Counted from the stretch's first letter, positions 1-9,456 are shown. The stretch: DNA of 64,000 nucleotides from Paenibacillus glycanilyticus NBRC 16618 (GCF_004000805.1 NZ_BILY01000026.1:24740-88739), one strand, 5' to 3'. Notes: generated by a model not told the origin, from the letters alone. Translations and numbers: made by a program.

Positions 1-798
1 CCGCTTATCTATATTTTGAGCAGCTCATTCAGCAGTCCGTCCGCCGTTTCGGCAGGCAAGGTCTGGTTGTGGCCGGTTGACGTCTCGCTGAAGGGATACG
101 AAGCATTATTCAAAAACTCGCAGGTGTTGACGGGTTACGGCAACTCGCTGCTGTATACGGTATCGGGCACGCTCGTCAGCGTCACGTTGACCATTATGCT
201 GGCGTATCCGCTGTCGCGGTCAACCTTCTTCGGAAGAAACGCCATTATGATGATTATCACGTTTACGATGCTGTTCAGCGGCGGCTTGATTCCAACCTAC
301 ATGGTTGTGAAGAGCCTGGGCCTCATCGATACAAGATGGGCGCTCATTATCCCGAATGCGGTCTGGGTGTGGCAGGTTATTATCGCAAGGTCGTTCTTCC
401 AGCAATCGATTCCGTCCGAGCTTGTTGAGGCAAGCGAAATCGACGGCTGCAGCGATCTGCGCTTCATGCGCAGCGTCGTGTTGTCGCTGTCCAAGCCGAT
501 TATCGCCGTACTTATCATCATGTATGCGGTAGGGCAGTGGAACGCCTACTTCGATGCCTTGATTTATTTGAAATCGGACACCAAGTATCCGCTGCAGCTT
601 ATTTTGCGCAGCATCATTATCCAGAATAACAGCGGCAGCGCCAATATGGACGCCTTGAAGCAGGTTGAGCGCCAGCAGCTGGCGGAGCTTCTCAAATACT
701 CTTTGATTGTGGTGGCAACGCTTCCCGTGCTCATTATCTACCCGTTCGTGCAGCGGTATTTCGTGCAAGGGATGCTTGTTGGTTCCGTCAAGGGGTAA
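1..798 (+). CDS. Carbohydrate ABC transporter permease, LplC/YtcP type (5' end outside window)
   Basis: Inner-membrane permease of a binding-protein-dependent sugar importer. The reading frame is open from base 1, so the gene begins upstream of the window; the first Met-like codon inside it is not a start. About five hydrophobic segments are visible. The cytoplasmic EAA loop that docks the ATPase is clear (EASEIDGCSDLRF, followed by SKP). The end GMLVGSVKG is typical of the LplC branch. The binding protein follows about 107 bases downstream on the same strand, matching the usual permease-permease-binding protein order. No ATPase is nearby; this family normally shares an MsmX-type ATPase encoded elsewhere. 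The substrate, probably an oligosaccharide, cannot be told from the sequence. Confidence 0.9.
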   Translation, partial: PLIYILSSSFSSPSAVSAGKVWLWPVDVSLKGYEALFKNSQVLTGYGNSLLYTVSGTLVSVTLTIMLAYPLSRSTFFGRNAIMMIITFTMLFSGGLIPTYMVVKSLGLIDTRWALIIPNAVWVWQVIIARSFFQQSIPSELVEASEIDGCSDLRFMRSVVLSLSKPIIAVLIIMYAVGQWNAYFDALIYLKSDTKYPLQLILRSIIIQNNSGSANMDALKQVERQQLAELLKYSLIVVATLPVLIIYPFVQRYFVQGMLVGSVKG

Positions 799-905
799 TT
801 CCGTGGACATGGAAAGGGGGAATGCCGTTCAAAGCGCAGCATGAAGCACATCTTCAATACAGCTAGCAAAACTTACCGGAATTCATTAAAAGGGAGCGAT
901 TGCAC

Positions 906-2600
906 GTGTTAAAACAGAGAATGGTCATTCTGCTCGTGACAGTCTTAATGGTCAGCTTGGTCGTATCGGCCTGCTCGAAAAACAATGCAGGCAGCAATGC
1001 GCCAGCCAGCAACAAACCCGCTAACAGCGCTTCAACAAACACCGAAACCGAAAAACCAGCCGCACCGGTAGATATTAAGCTGTTCGCGGTACAAGAGCCT
1101 AACATCGACCTGGCAACGAACAAATTTACGAAATTCGTAGAAGAGAAATTCAACATCAAGTTTAATTTTGAAGCTATCCCATCGGACGGCGCCAAGGAAA
1201 AACGCCAAATTTCCCTGGCGAGCGGCGATTTCCCGGATGCCTACATGCTGACAGCCTACATCGATCAGTTCTCGCAAGCGGACCTGATCAAATACGGCAA
1301 GCAAGGCGTACTTATCCCGCTGAACGACTTGATCGATAAATACGCGCCAAACATCAAGCAAGCCCTTGAAACCAACGCGGACTTCAAAGCGTTCAGCGTG
1401 GCGCCGGATGGCAACATTTACGGCCTTCCCGCTTACTCGCAATGCTTCCACTGTTCGTACCCGAACAAATTGTGGCTGAATACGGGCTGGCTGGAAAAGC
1501 TGAACCTGGAAATGCCGAAAACAACCGAGGATTTCAAAAAGGTACTCGAAGCGTTTAAAAACCAGGATCCTAACGGCAACGGCAAAAAAGACGAGGTTCC
1601 TCTGAGCGGTTCGACCGAAGAGTTCGGCGTTCACGTTGTTCCTTACCTGATGAATGCTTTCGTCTACGACGACGACCGCAACCATCTGATGCTGCAAGAC
1701 GGCAAAGTTGGCTCGGCCGCTGTTACGGACGAATGGAAGCAAGGCCTGGCGTACATTAAATCGTTGTATGACGAAGGCTTGATTGATCCGGGCGCGTTTA
1801 CGCAAAATGCCGAAGCGTTCAAAAAAATCGGCGAAAACGGCGATGCTCAAATTCTTGGCGCCGGCGCCGGCATGCACCCTGCGATCTTCCTGAACATTGA
1901 CCATGGCAACAAAAATTCGAAGGACTACAATCCGGTTCCTCCGCTTACCGGTCCTAACGGCGTATCGCTGGCAACGCATGACGGCGGCGGCGTATCTCCC
2001 GGAGCCAAGTTCGCGATCACGAGCAAAGCAAGCGAAGAAAAACAAATCGCACTCATCAAACTGGTAGACTACATGTTTACGCCTGAAGGTCAAACGAACG
2101 GCGCATCCGGCATGAAAGGCATTGACTGGACAGATCCGAAGGAAGGCGATCTTGCGCTTGGAGAGAACGTCAAGCCGATGGTAGCGCCAATTCCTACGAC
2201 GGAAGGCGAAGCACCGCGCAACGCTGGCTGGAGCGGCATGGCGCACTTCTATATGCCGAAAGAATACCGCGACAGCTGGGTACAAGGCTCGGACATCTAT
2301 GATTCCGCGAACTACGAACGTCGTCTGTATCAAGCAACGCTGCTCTACCAAGGACATGAGCCGAAAGAATTGTTCCCGCTGTGGGCGATTTGGCTTGATC
2401 CTGCCGAAGTAGACGAAGCAACCATGCTTCAAACCAACATCAAAACTTACATTGACGAGAACGAATTGCAATTCATTACCGGTCATAAGAGCCTTGACAA
2501 GGACTGGGACAGCTACTTGAAAGGCCTGAAAGATCTGAAGCTTGACCGTTACCTGGAAATTTTGCAGAAAGCATACGACGCCTCGACTTTCAAAAAATAA
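906..2600 (+). CDS. Extracellular solute-binding lipoprotein of the sugar ABC importer (LplA-like)
   Basis: Membrane-anchored substrate-binding protein that delivers a sugar to the preceding permease. It has a lipoprotein signal: a hydrophobic core followed by VVSAC, then a low-complexity Asn/Ala/Ser linker. The 564-residue length is normal for family-1 binding proteins of Paenibacillus. Three starts are possible: TTG at 900, GTG at 906 and ATG at 921. The Shine-Dalgarno AAAGGGAG (889-896) lies 3 bases before the TTG and 9 before the GTG, so GTG 906 is preferred. A strong terminator follows. The long antisense open frame across this gene is a shadow. The ligand is unknown. Confidence 0.9.
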   Translation: MLKQRMVILLVTVLMVSLVVSACSKNNAGSNAPASNKPANSASTNTETEKPAAPVDIKLFAVQEPNIDLATNKFTKFVEEKFNIKFNFEAIPSDGAKEKRQISLASGDFPDAYMLTAYIDQFSQADLIKYGKQGVLIPLNDLIDKYAPNIKQALETNADFKAFSVAPDGNIYGLPAYSQCFHCSYPNKLWLNTGWLEKLNLEMPKTTEDFKKVLEAFKNQDPNGNGKKDEVPLSGSTEEFGVHVVPYLMNAFVYDDDRNHLMLQDGKVGSAAVTDEWKQGLAYIKSLYDEGLIDPGAFTQNAEAFKKIGENGDAQILGAGAGMHPAIFLNIDHGNKNSKDYNPVPPLTGPNGVSLATHDGGGVSPGAKFAITSKASEEKQIALIKLVDYMFTPEGQTNGASGMKGIDWTDPKEGDLALGENVKPMVAPIPTTEGEAPRNAGWSGMAHFYMPKEYRDSWVQGSDIYDSANYERRLYQATLLYQGHEPKELFPLWAIWLDPAEVDEATMLQTNIKTYIDENELQFITGHKSLDKDWDSYLKGLKDLKLDRYLEILQKAYDASTFKK

Positions 2601-2616
2601 GAGGTATAGGCGAAGC

Positions 2617-2660
2617 AAGAGCGTTCTCTCCGCGATTTGGCGGATAGAACGCTCTTTTTA
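2617..2660 (+). terminator. Rho-independent terminator after the binding-protein gene
   Basis: Ten-base stem AGAGCGTTCT (2618-2627) pairs with AGAACGCTCT (2646-2655) and is followed by T residues on the plus strand. It separates the sugar transporter from the convergent germination operon. Confidence 0.85.
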
Positions 2661-2673
2661 AACTTCACTCTGT

Positions 2674-3762
2674 TTATTTGGTGTTGACTAATTTTCTTTT
2701 GGCGGAAGTCATAATCCACAGACCTATCGGTATACCTATCGCGCATACCGGAATAACGATCGTTTCCCACAATTTCTGGAGCGTCATTATGGCTGCTTCA
2801 TTAGGGATGGCCAACGCAATGATATAAATGAGAGGAGCGGTGAACCAGAATAGGCGTTTCCAGGACTTGATCCGGAAGGACTGAGCCATTTCATAGCTGG
2901 TAATGAACAAGTAAAGCGACATTTTCGCAAACACTCCGAATATCCAAATAAAAATGACAAGAATATCGACATTCTGAATGAAATTCAAAATGTTGATCGA
3001 CCGAACCAGCATGAAATAAGGGAATCGAAGCTCTTGGGCAACCGTTGGACCAAACACCATAAGAACCATCAGCGTTGACAGGATAAGCATGCCCCCGGTT
3101 AACCAGACGCTTGCCAAGGCCTTCCTCACAATATGCTTGGGATTGGATACAAACGACAACAGAACAAGCACCATAAAAGATTCAGCCAGAAACGAAGTGG
3201 GCGCGAAGGAGGCGCTTACGATTTCCGTCAGGCTTGCATCGCCAACCACCGGCAGCAAATTAATCCATTTCGCGTTTGTTGCATTCAGAAGAAAACTCAC
3301 CAAGAGGGTAAGAATCGTTAGAGGTCCCGCGATTTCGCAAAAACGACCGATCCCCTTAATTCCGCTTGTACCCGCCAAGTAAATGGCGGCAATCAGAATC
3401 ATGGCCATCAGCACCCATACCGGCGTTTTGTCCAAGAGGACCAGATGAAGGAAATCCGCAAAAGAACGAAGGACATCTCCGGATAAAATAAACCAGGCCG
3501 TAAAATACGGAAGAATGACAATTTTGCCCAGCCATGGCCCAAAAAGCTCCCGGCTGAATTGGGCCAGACTTTGGCCAGGATGCAGCATGCCAACTTTGAC
3601 AACCAGAACGGTGATCGCCCCGCCTAGCAGGCATGCAAGGAGCATGGACAGCCAAGCATCTTGTTCGGCTATCTTCACGGCAGGCGATATGCGAAGCCAG
3701 ACAGCCATCACCACTTCCGCGGTTGCCACAATCCAGAATAATTGCCATCCCGTAATTTTCAT
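2674..3762 (-). CDS. Germinant receptor B subunit (GerAB/GerKB family membrane permease)
   Basis: Integral inner-membrane subunit of a spore germinant receptor, belonging to the amino acid/polyamine transporter-like GerB family. It is thought to bind the germinant. About ten hydrophobic helices fill the 362 residues, beginning MKITGWQLFWIVATAEVVMA. An earlier in-frame ATG at 3783 exists, but AAGGA lies just before ATG 3762, which also gives the family-typical N-terminus. It is last in the A-C-B operon, about 33 bases after the C subunit. Which germinant it senses cannot be told. Expression in the forespore is expected from family knowledge only. Confidence 0.88.
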   Translation of the reverse strand: MKITGWQLFWIVATAEVVMAVWLRISPAVKIAEQDAWLSMLLACLLGGAITVLVVKVGMLHPGQSLAQFSRELFGPWLGKIVILPYFTAWFILSGDVLRSFADFLHLVLLDKTPVWVLMAMILIAAIYLAGTSGIKGIGRFCEIAGPLTILTLLVSFLLNATNAKWINLLPVVGDASLTEIVSASFAPTSFLAESFMVLVLLSFVSNPKHIVRKALASVWLTGGMLILSTLMVLMVFGPTVAQELRFPYFMLVRSINILNFIQNVDILVIFIWIFGVFAKMSLYLFITSYEMAQSFRIKSWKRLFWFTAPLIYIIALAIPNEAAIMTLQKLWETIVIPVCAIGIPIGLWIMTSAKRKLVNTK

Positions 3763-3795
3763 TTCCTTCGTCCTTTCCCGCATGCCTGCTGAACA

Positions 3796-4932
3796 TCATA
3801 TCGAAGAATTCGTTTGTCCCGGATCCTCGTACCGAAGCTGTACCTCTACCGTGATTGGAAGCCTGCTGAACGTCTCGTTCCAGTTATTCTGCAAAGATTT
3901 CCATTCACCGGGGAACTTGCGGTGCACATGTTTGCCGATTCCGAAAATATCTGCTTTATATTGCCCCTGAGCTTTACGGACCAGCTTGTTTACGGCCTGT
4001 TCAGCTTCACGGCTTAAGCTTTCTTCGATTTTTCGGAGCTCCTTGCCTTGGGAAGGGTCCCGCATTGTATTGTTTTCCACAAGGTTTCCTTTTCCGCTTA
4101 ATTGAATATGTATGCGCATGCCTTTCGAGTCTTTGACCACTCCGATCCGGCTCTTGAGAGCTTGCGCCCTTAAGCTGATACTGCCATTGCTTTGAGTTCC
4201 CGAGGTTGAAACGGTAAGGGCTCTTTGCCTTCCCTTAATCCAATTCGCATAATACGATTCGTCCGGCTTCAGAAATCCGCCCAGCCTATGCGAATTTTCC
4301 TTATTCAGAATCGCTGCTCCCGCGTAGATGAACCTTTTTGTACTCGCATTGTAACTAATGGCCGGCAACAATACGGCTCCGCCTTTTGTCCGCGAGTCGC
4401 ACAGAAATTCCCTATAGTAATAAGGTTTCATCCCGAGCGCCAACTGAACGCTTCCCAATGCCGTGCTGATCAACGGATCAAAGACAGGCTCCGTGGCAAG
4501 GATTTCCTTCGCCGTTCCGTCTTTTACGACAAAAATGACGGATCTCATCTCCGATTTCGGATTTCGCACGACCATATCCAAATATTTGTCCATTCCTTGC
4601 TCGGCCATACGCTGGCCAATCAGCAGCGTCTGGCGATGCGCGTAGAACAAGGTGCGGGATAGCTGCGTCTGCAGATTCTGACCCGCATCCATAAAGTCCT
4701 TGCCGGTAGCGCTGACTACTACGAAGCTTTTTTTCTTGCTGGGTCCGGTATCCGGACCTCCCAAACCAGCCGGAACGGCAATCTGGGAGCTGACATCCAG
4801 CCTTCCTTCCGCATTTATATCCAGCCCTCCGCCGATAACAATCGCCAGCTGGTCAGGCTCTTTAAGATTCCAGCAGCCGGCCGTTGCCGCTGACAGAATC
4901 AATAAGCATATGGTTATCAAGTATTTTTTCAT
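3796..4932 (-). CDS. Germinant receptor C subunit, Ger(x)C family lipoprotein
   Basis: Lipoprotein subunit of the spore germinant receptor, anchored on the outer face of the inner spore membrane. The signal peptide is short with lipobox ATAGC, and the mature protein starts CWNLKEPDQLAIV, the family signature (Cys-Trp plus the D-x-L-A-I-V motif). The 378-residue length is normal for the family. It lies 15 bases downstream of the A subunit and just upstream of the B subunit. The A-C-B order resembles gerK rather than gerA of Bacillus subtilis. Confidence 0.9.
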   Translation of the reverse strand: MKKYLITICLLILSAATAGCWNLKEPDQLAIVIGGGLDINAEGRLDVSSQIAVPAGLGGPDTGPSKKKSFVVVSATGKDFMDAGQNLQTQLSRTLFYAHRQTLLIGQRMAEQGMDKYLDMVVRNPKSEMRSVIFVVKDGTAKEILATEPVFDPLISTALGSVQLALGMKPYYYREFLCDSRTKGGAVLLPAISYNASTKRFIYAGAAILNKENSHRLGGFLKPDESYYANWIKGRQRALTVSTSGTQSNGSISLRAQALKSRIGVVKDSKGMRIHIQLSGKGNLVENNTMRDPSQGKELRKIEESLSREAEQAVNKLVRKAQGQYKADIFGIGKHVHRKFPGEWKSLQNNWNETFSRLPITVEVQLRYEDPGQTNSSI

Positions 4933-4947
4933 TGAATGGATCCCGCC

Positions 4948-6432
4948 TTAATTCATGCGCTTTCTGGGCCTTCTCAAAAAAACATTTTTCAGCTTGCTTT
5001 TACTGGTCGGCGCGATCGGTTCAAGATACGGCGTTCCAAGCGGGCTTAATTGAATCAGGTGGGACAGGATCATGATCAATCCAAGCGCAACGCCAAAGAG
5101 ACCAAATAATCCGGACAGAACGAGCAGCGGGAATCTCAGCATTCGAAGCGGATAACCAAACCGGTATCGCGGAATAACAAAGGACGAGATACCGGCTGCC
5201 GATACGACGATAACAATAGGAGCCGAAATGATTCCCGCTTGCACGGCCGCTTGACCGATAACCAAAGCTCCAACGATGCTGACGAGCGGACCGATTTGCT
5301 GCGGCAGGCGAATCCCGGCTTCCCTTAATCCTTCGAACATGAATTCCATCAGGAACACCTCGATCACCGTTGGAAAAGGAGATTGTTCCCTAAGTCCCGT
5401 TATGCTCAGCATAAGTTTCGGAGGCATCATCTCGGGATGATAAGTAGTCAGCGCGATATAAATGGATGGGAAGAGAATCGAAAAAAGAGCGAACAAATAG
5501 CGGATCCACCGGTTCATCGTTACATACAGGAATCGTTCGTAATAATCATCCGGGGCCTGAAGACCGTCCCAGAACGTCATTGGAACGACAAGCACGATCG
5601 GTGATCCGTTAACGAAGACGGCAATTCTTCCTTCCAGCAGACCCGCGGACACAACATCGGCCCGTTCCGTGCTTTGCATTTGAGGGAATGGAGAATAACT
5701 TGTGTCTTCGATATATTCTTCGATATAACCGGATTCCAGGACGCTCTGAATGTCGATTGCGCCGATTCTGGTCCTTACTTCATTAACGAGAGCAGGGGTG
5801 GAAAGACCATCGATATACGCAAGAACAACCTCGGTTTTCGTCAATTTGCCGATTTGAAAAGATTCCATCTTCAGATCGGGCGTCACGATAATCCGTCTAA
5901 GCAGCGTTGTATTCGTTCGAAGAAGTTCGGTGAAGCTTTCGCGGGTGCCGCGCAGAGCCGCTTCGGTGGAAGGCTCTTCAATGGAACGCGTCTCGTATTG
6001 GGAGACATCCGCAAGAAGAACGAAGGGATCGCCGTCTGCGAGAAACGCAACATTTCCTTTTAAAATAAGGTCGGCGGCCTCTTCGAATTTGGTAATCCTC
6101 TGGGTCTGCAAAGCCGCAATAAGCTCCATATCCAGCATTTGCGCCAGGCTGCCAAGCGTCCCGAGACCTTGGGGAATTCCCTCATACAGCAATGGCTTAA
6201 GGATCGTGTTTTGAACGAGATCTTTATCGATCATGCCGTCGACGTACACAAGCAGCAGGAAGATGTTGCCTTGCATAGTCATGCGCCGAAAGACTACATC
6301 GGAACAGTTCTCGAATATGGAACGGAGCGTTTGTTCATTTTCCGTGAGGGAAGGACTAACCGCTTTAGCGGCATTTCTTTGCGAAACGGTGCGTTCGTTA
6401 TGGGATGACATTGGAGTTGCAGCACCTGCCAC
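4948..6432 (-). CDS. Germinant receptor A subunit (GerAA/GerKA family)
   Basis: First gene of the germinant receptor operon, encoding the large membrane subunit. A soluble N-terminal region (residues 30-270) is followed by about five membrane helices and a basic cytoplasmic tail ending RRPRKRMN. Family motifs visible include YIEEYIEDTSYSPFPQ, ERADVVSAGLLEGR and the MTFWDGLQAPDDYYER segment. The start is unclear: GTG 6432 gives 494 residues and ATG 6411 gives 487, and neither has a good Shine-Dalgarno. I see no convincing forespore promoter in the 80 bases upstream. Confidence 0.9.
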   Translation of the reverse strand: MAGAATPMSSHNERTVSQRNAAKAVSPSLTENEQTLRSIFENCSDVVFRRMTMQGNIFLLLVYVDGMIDKDLVQNTILKPLLYEGIPQGLGTLGSLAQMLDMELIAALQTQRITKFEEAADLILKGNVAFLADGDPFVLLADVSQYETRSIEEPSTEAALRGTRESFTELLRTNTTLLRRIIVTPDLKMESFQIGKLTKTEVVLAYIDGLSTPALVNEVRTRIGAIDIQSVLESGYIEEYIEDTSYSPFPQMQSTERADVVSAGLLEGRIAVFVNGSPIVLVVPMTFWDGLQAPDDYYERFLYVTMNRWIRYLFALFSILFPSIYIALTTYHPEMMPPKLMLSITGLREQSPFPTVIEVFLMEFMFEGLREAGIRLPQQIGPLVSIVGALVIGQAAVQAGIISAPIVIVVSAAGISSFVIPRYRFGYPLRMLRFPLLVLSGLFGLFGVALGLIMILSHLIQLSPLGTPYLEPIAPTSKSKLKNVFLRRPRKRMN

Positions 6433-6511
6433 TGGAAAAGTTTTGTGTTTCTTGATACTATACCCAAACCGTTTGCTCCCTACACTCCGTCACTGATTTG
6501 TTCCTTATGCC

Positions 6512-6547
6512 AAACAGCCTCCGCCCAATGTTGCGCGGAGGCTGTTT
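6512..6547 (-). terminator. Terminator hairpin after the ABC-2 exporter operon
   Basis: Thirteen-base stem AAACAGCCTCCGC (6512-6524) pairs with GCGGAGGCTGTTT (6535-6547). It lies 38 bases downstream of the minus-strand exporter operon. The T-tract is short (TTT), so termination strength is uncertain. Confidence 0.65.
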
Positions 6548-6584
6548 CATCATATAGGAGGAAGAAGAGAGGGAGGTCCGCTAG

Positions 6585-7367
6585 TTACGAACCCGTCGAG
6601 CGATAATGCCGGACGCCAATATGCCATAGCAGCAGGCAAGGGAGAATGAAGACTACGCCTGCGAGCGGAGACAGCATATACCGGAGCTGATGTCCGTCGG
6701 TTCGGCCAAGCACGTAGAGGAGCGGCAAATAATTGACGCAGCCTAACGGAATGACATAGGTGAAGAAATTCGTTACCCATTTCTCGTAGATCGACAGCGG
6801 GTATTTCGCCATCTCCCGGCCACCATCGGTAAAGACGTTGGCTACTTCTATACCTTGAATCGTCCAGAAACTCAGCGAGGCGGTCGCAACGAATAATCCC
6901 GAGAAGATCAGCACCCCGCAAACAATCATCAGCATAAGCGTAAAAAGCTTCGGAAAAGTAAGCTCAATCGGCAGTTTGCTCAGCGACCAGAACAATACGA
7001 TCAAGCTCTGCAGCATCCGGCCAAGCCTGGCGAATTCGAATTTGGAACCCAGCACCTGCAGAATGGTGCTTCTGGGCCGGACAAGCAGACGGTCGAAGTC
7101 GCCGCTGCCAACCAGGCTTGAGAACATATCGAAACCGCGGGCGAACGTCTCGCTAAGGGCATAGCTAAGTCCAATAACCGCGTAACATAAAGCCGCTTCG
7201 TAGAAAGTCCAGCCCTTTACCTGTCCAAACTGCGCGAACATAAAGTATAATCCGGCCAGCACGGTTAGCGGAGTAAGCGCTTGCCCCACAGTCAGCAGCC
7301 AGAAGGAGAGACGATATTGCGCCTGCGATTTGAATAAGATGGATATATACTTCAGATACAGATACAT
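6585..7367 (-). CDS. ABC-2 family exporter permease, second subunit
   Basis: Membrane subunit of a two-permease ABC exporter of the ABC-2/DUF990 type, usually annotated as multidrug or antibiotic export. The 260-residue protein has six hydrophobic segments and begins MYLYLKYISILFKSQAQYRL. An upstream open stretch in frame overlaps the preceding gene and is spurious: GGAGG sits 10-14 bases before ATG 7367, 5 bases after the stop of the other permease. It forms an operon with that permease and the ATPase. The exported substrate is unknown. Confidence 0.85.
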   Translation of the reverse strand: MYLYLKYISILFKSQAQYRLSFWLLTVGQALTPLTVLAGLYFMFAQFGQVKGWTFYEAALCYAVIGLSYALSETFARGFDMFSSLVGSGDFDRLLVRPRSTILQVLGSKFEFARLGRMLQSLIVLFWSLSKLPIELTFPKLFTLMLMIVCGVLIFSGLFVATASLSFWTIQGIEVANVFTDGGREMAKYPLSIYEKWVTNFFTYVIPLGCVNYLPLLYVLGRTDGHQLRYMLSPLAGVVFILPCLLLWHIGVRHYRSTGS

Positions 7368-7372
7368 GCGAA

Positions 7373-8176
7373 TTAACCTCCTTGTACAACGACCTGGCGA
7401 AGAGCCCGCTTCAAGCACCATCGGCCAAGCAGGATTAATGCGGCAAGCCACACGAATTGAATGAGAATGCCCCAAACCGCCTCGGATTGCGGAATTTGCC
7501 CGGAATAGACGCGAAACGGAAAATCGGCCGTCCAGCGAAAGGGGAGCGCATAAGTAATGGCCTGCATCCAAGACGGCATCAAGGGAACCGGAATAATCAT
7601 CCCGGCCAGAAATTCTCCGATCACGGCGATTACCAGGGTGGATCCGACGGGGGACATCGTCCAAAAGACGGAAATGTAGATAAACATGGAGATGGCGATA
7701 TTGACCGCGAGTCCTAGCAGAAGAGTCACCACAAACAGGGCAAAGGTTGCTGCCGTAGGCGGCATGGTTAAGTTATACGGTTTCGGCAGCAGGAAAGCTA
7801 CCAGAAGAATTGGGATACAACGCAGGATAGCGCTCGCTAAACGCTGGGCAAGCAGCTTGGCATACCAAAAGGAGTAGATCCCGCATGGCCTGCATAATTC
7901 ATACGCGATATTGCCGCTTGTAATCAGATTAAAGATCTCATTGTCTCTGAACCAGAGCATGACAAAAGCGAGGAAAATTTGTTGCAGCCATATATAAGTA
8001 GCCAATTGCTCAAGCGACATAGAGGGCTGAGCCGAGCTGTGTGCATAGAAAGCGACATACACCATGATAAAAACAAAGCCGAAAAACAGCTGGGTAGCCA
8101 TACCGGCAATTGCGGCAGTCCGATATTGCAGTCCGCTTACAAAACGCAGCTTCCAGACGGACAGGTACGTATTCAT
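7373..8176 (-). CDS. ABC-2 family exporter permease, first subunit
   Basis: Membrane partner of the adjacent permease. It has 267 residues with about six membrane helices, starting MNTYLSVWKLRFVSGLQYR. Its ATG overlaps the stop of the ATPase gene by four bases, so the two are translationally coupled. ATPase followed by two unequal permeases is the standard layout of this exporter class. Confidence 0.85.
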   Translation of the reverse strand: MNTYLSVWKLRFVSGLQYRTAAIAGMATQLFFGFVFIMVYVAFYAHSSAQPSMSLEQLATYIWLQQIFLAFVMLWFRDNEIFNLITSGNIAYELCRPCGIYSFWYAKLLAQRLASAILRCIPILLVAFLLPKPYNLTMPPTAATFALFVVTLLLGLAVNIAISMFIYISVFWTMSPVGSTLVIAVIGEFLAGMIIPVPLMPSWMQAITYALPFRWTADFPFRVYSGQIPQSEAVWGILIQFVWLAALILLGRWCLKRALRQVVVQGG

Positions 8177-9150
8177 ATCCGGTGCTCCTTGTAGAGCTCG
8201 AGCACAAGCTCCTCGACTGGCGTTGTGCCAACCTCGAGGTCAACGACCTCAACTTGCTCGGATAGCCTGGCAATTACGCTGGCTACCGGAGTGACTTCGA
8301 TATCCATGCTGTACACGGCACGCTCCGGCGACCACGACAGACAAGTTACCCCGTCGATAGGTACCGGTTCGTAATGCTCGCGGTAATCGACCGTAACAAT
8401 CCGCTTCGATCCGAATCGGCTGCGCAGATCGTTCAACGTTCCATCATAGAGAAGAGTACCTTTGCCAATCATTAGGATCCGGTCGGCGAGCGCTTCAATA
8501 TCGTTCATGTCATGCGTAGTCAAGATGACCGTGACGCCACGCTCCTTATTGATTCGCTTGATAAACTGTCGAACGGCGATTTTGCTGGCGGCATCAAGAC
8601 CGATTGTCGGTTCATCGAGGAATAGAATTTTAGGATCGTGAAGAAGGGAAGCGGCAATTTCGCAGCGCATGCGCTGGCCCAGGCTAAGCTGCCGGACAGG
8701 CGTCTGCACAATGTCCGTTAGCGCAAGCGATTCCGTCAGCATTGCAAGGTTGGCGTGGTATACATCGCCGGGAATTTTGTAAATATCGCGCAAGAGTCCA
8801 AAGGAATCGATGACGGGGACATCCCACCACAGCTGGGTTCGCTGACCGAAAACAACGCCGATATTCCGGACATACGCCGCGCGGTCTTGCCAAGGCGTGT
8901 AGCCTAAAATTTTGCATGTTCCATTGTCCGGTACGAGAATACCGCTCATGACTTTAATGGTGGTTGATTTACCGGCACCGTTCGGGCCGATATAACCTAC
9001 GATTTCACCCGGGGAGATTTCAAAAGAGATATTGTGGAGCGCCTCGACAATCGTATGCTCCCGGGCGAACAGGGCTTTAACCGCTTGCCGGACCCCGGCT
9101 GTCCGCCGTGCAACCTTAAATGACTTATTAATACCTTGCAGCGCAATCAT
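8173..9150 (-). CDS. ABC exporter ATP-binding subunit
   Basis: Cytoplasmic ATPase that powers the two downstream permeases. Walker A is GPNGAGKST (residues about 74-82), the signature is LSLGQRMR, Walker B is ILFLDEPT, and the H-loop lies in TTHDMND. The C-terminal 90 residues form the extra domain seen in the multidrug/NodI-like branch. The 325-residue length is normal. The Shine-Dalgarno AAGGAGG lies a few bases before ATG 9150. The operon is read leftward from a promoter in the AT-rich stretch above 9150. Confidence 0.92.
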   Translation of the reverse strand: MIALQGINKSFKVARRTAGVRQAVKALFAREHTIVEALHNISFEISPGEIVGYIGPNGAGKSTTIKVMSGILVPDNGTCKILGYTPWQDRAAYVRNIGVVFGQRTQLWWDVPVIDSFGLLRDIYKIPGDVYHANLAMLTESLALTDIVQTPVRQLSLGQRMRCEIAASLLHDPKILFLDEPTIGLDAASKIAVRQFIKRINKERGVTVILTTHDMNDIEALADRILMIGKGTLLYDGTLNDLRSRFGSKRIVTVDYREHYEPVPIDGVTCLSWSPERAVYSMDIEVTPVASVIARLSEQVEVVDLEVGTTPVEELVLELYKEHRI

Positions 9151-9218
9151 GGAATGACGCCTCCTTAAATGAATTTTAAGTCCAGAAAAGAAATATACCG
9201 ATATTTTCTAATAAAGTA

Positions 9219-9247
9219 TAGACTTATAATAAAATCCAGGTTATAAT
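9219..9247 (+). promoter_or_regulatory. SigA-type promoter facing an orphan terminator
   Basis: TAGACT (9219-9224), 17-base spacer, TATAAT (9242-9247). The predicted transcription start is near 9254, which coincides with an ATG. No annotated gene follows before the hairpins at 9356-9456, so a short RNA or peptide transcript is possible. Confidence 0.45.
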
Positions 9248-9253
9248 ACTATT

Positions 9254-9298
9254 ATGGAGATCGAGGATATCTCTGAATTGGAAAATATTGATTTTTAA
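9254..9298 (+). other. Possible 14-codon leaderless ORF
   Basis: Encodes MEIEDISELENIDF, strongly acidic. The ATG coincides with the predicted transcription start of the promoter at 9219-9247. There is no Shine-Dalgarno. It may be chance. Confidence 0.2.
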
Positions 9299-9417
9299 TT
9301 TTTTTAGGGACGAAAGTTGATTCGTTTCTTAATTTAATTACATAGATCGAGCATGAAACCTTGTATTTTGCTTATCGCAGATAAGGTTTTTTTATTGCGT
9401 TAGCCACATGATTAATT

Positions 9418-9456
9418 AAAAGGACATCTTCCCAGTCGGAGAAGATGTCCTTTTTT
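9418..9456 (+). terminator. Orphan terminator with near-perfect stem
   Basis: AAAAGGACATCTTC (9418-9431) pairs with GAAGATGTCCTTTT (9441-9454) and continues into T residues. No recognised gene lies upstream in either direction to need it. A weaker T-rich hairpin (CTTATC/GATAAG, then seven T) lies at about 9371-9393. Confidence 0.75.

Noticed and set aside
220..810. Minus-strand open frames within the permease gene
   Set aside because: Shadow frames. The plus strand has the EAA motif and membrane helices.
1032..2618. Long minus-strand open frame (528 codons) across the binding-protein gene
   Set aside because: It is antisense to a clear lipoprotein gene with signal, ribosome site and terminator. 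The translation is Arg/Val/Phe-rich noise with no domain.
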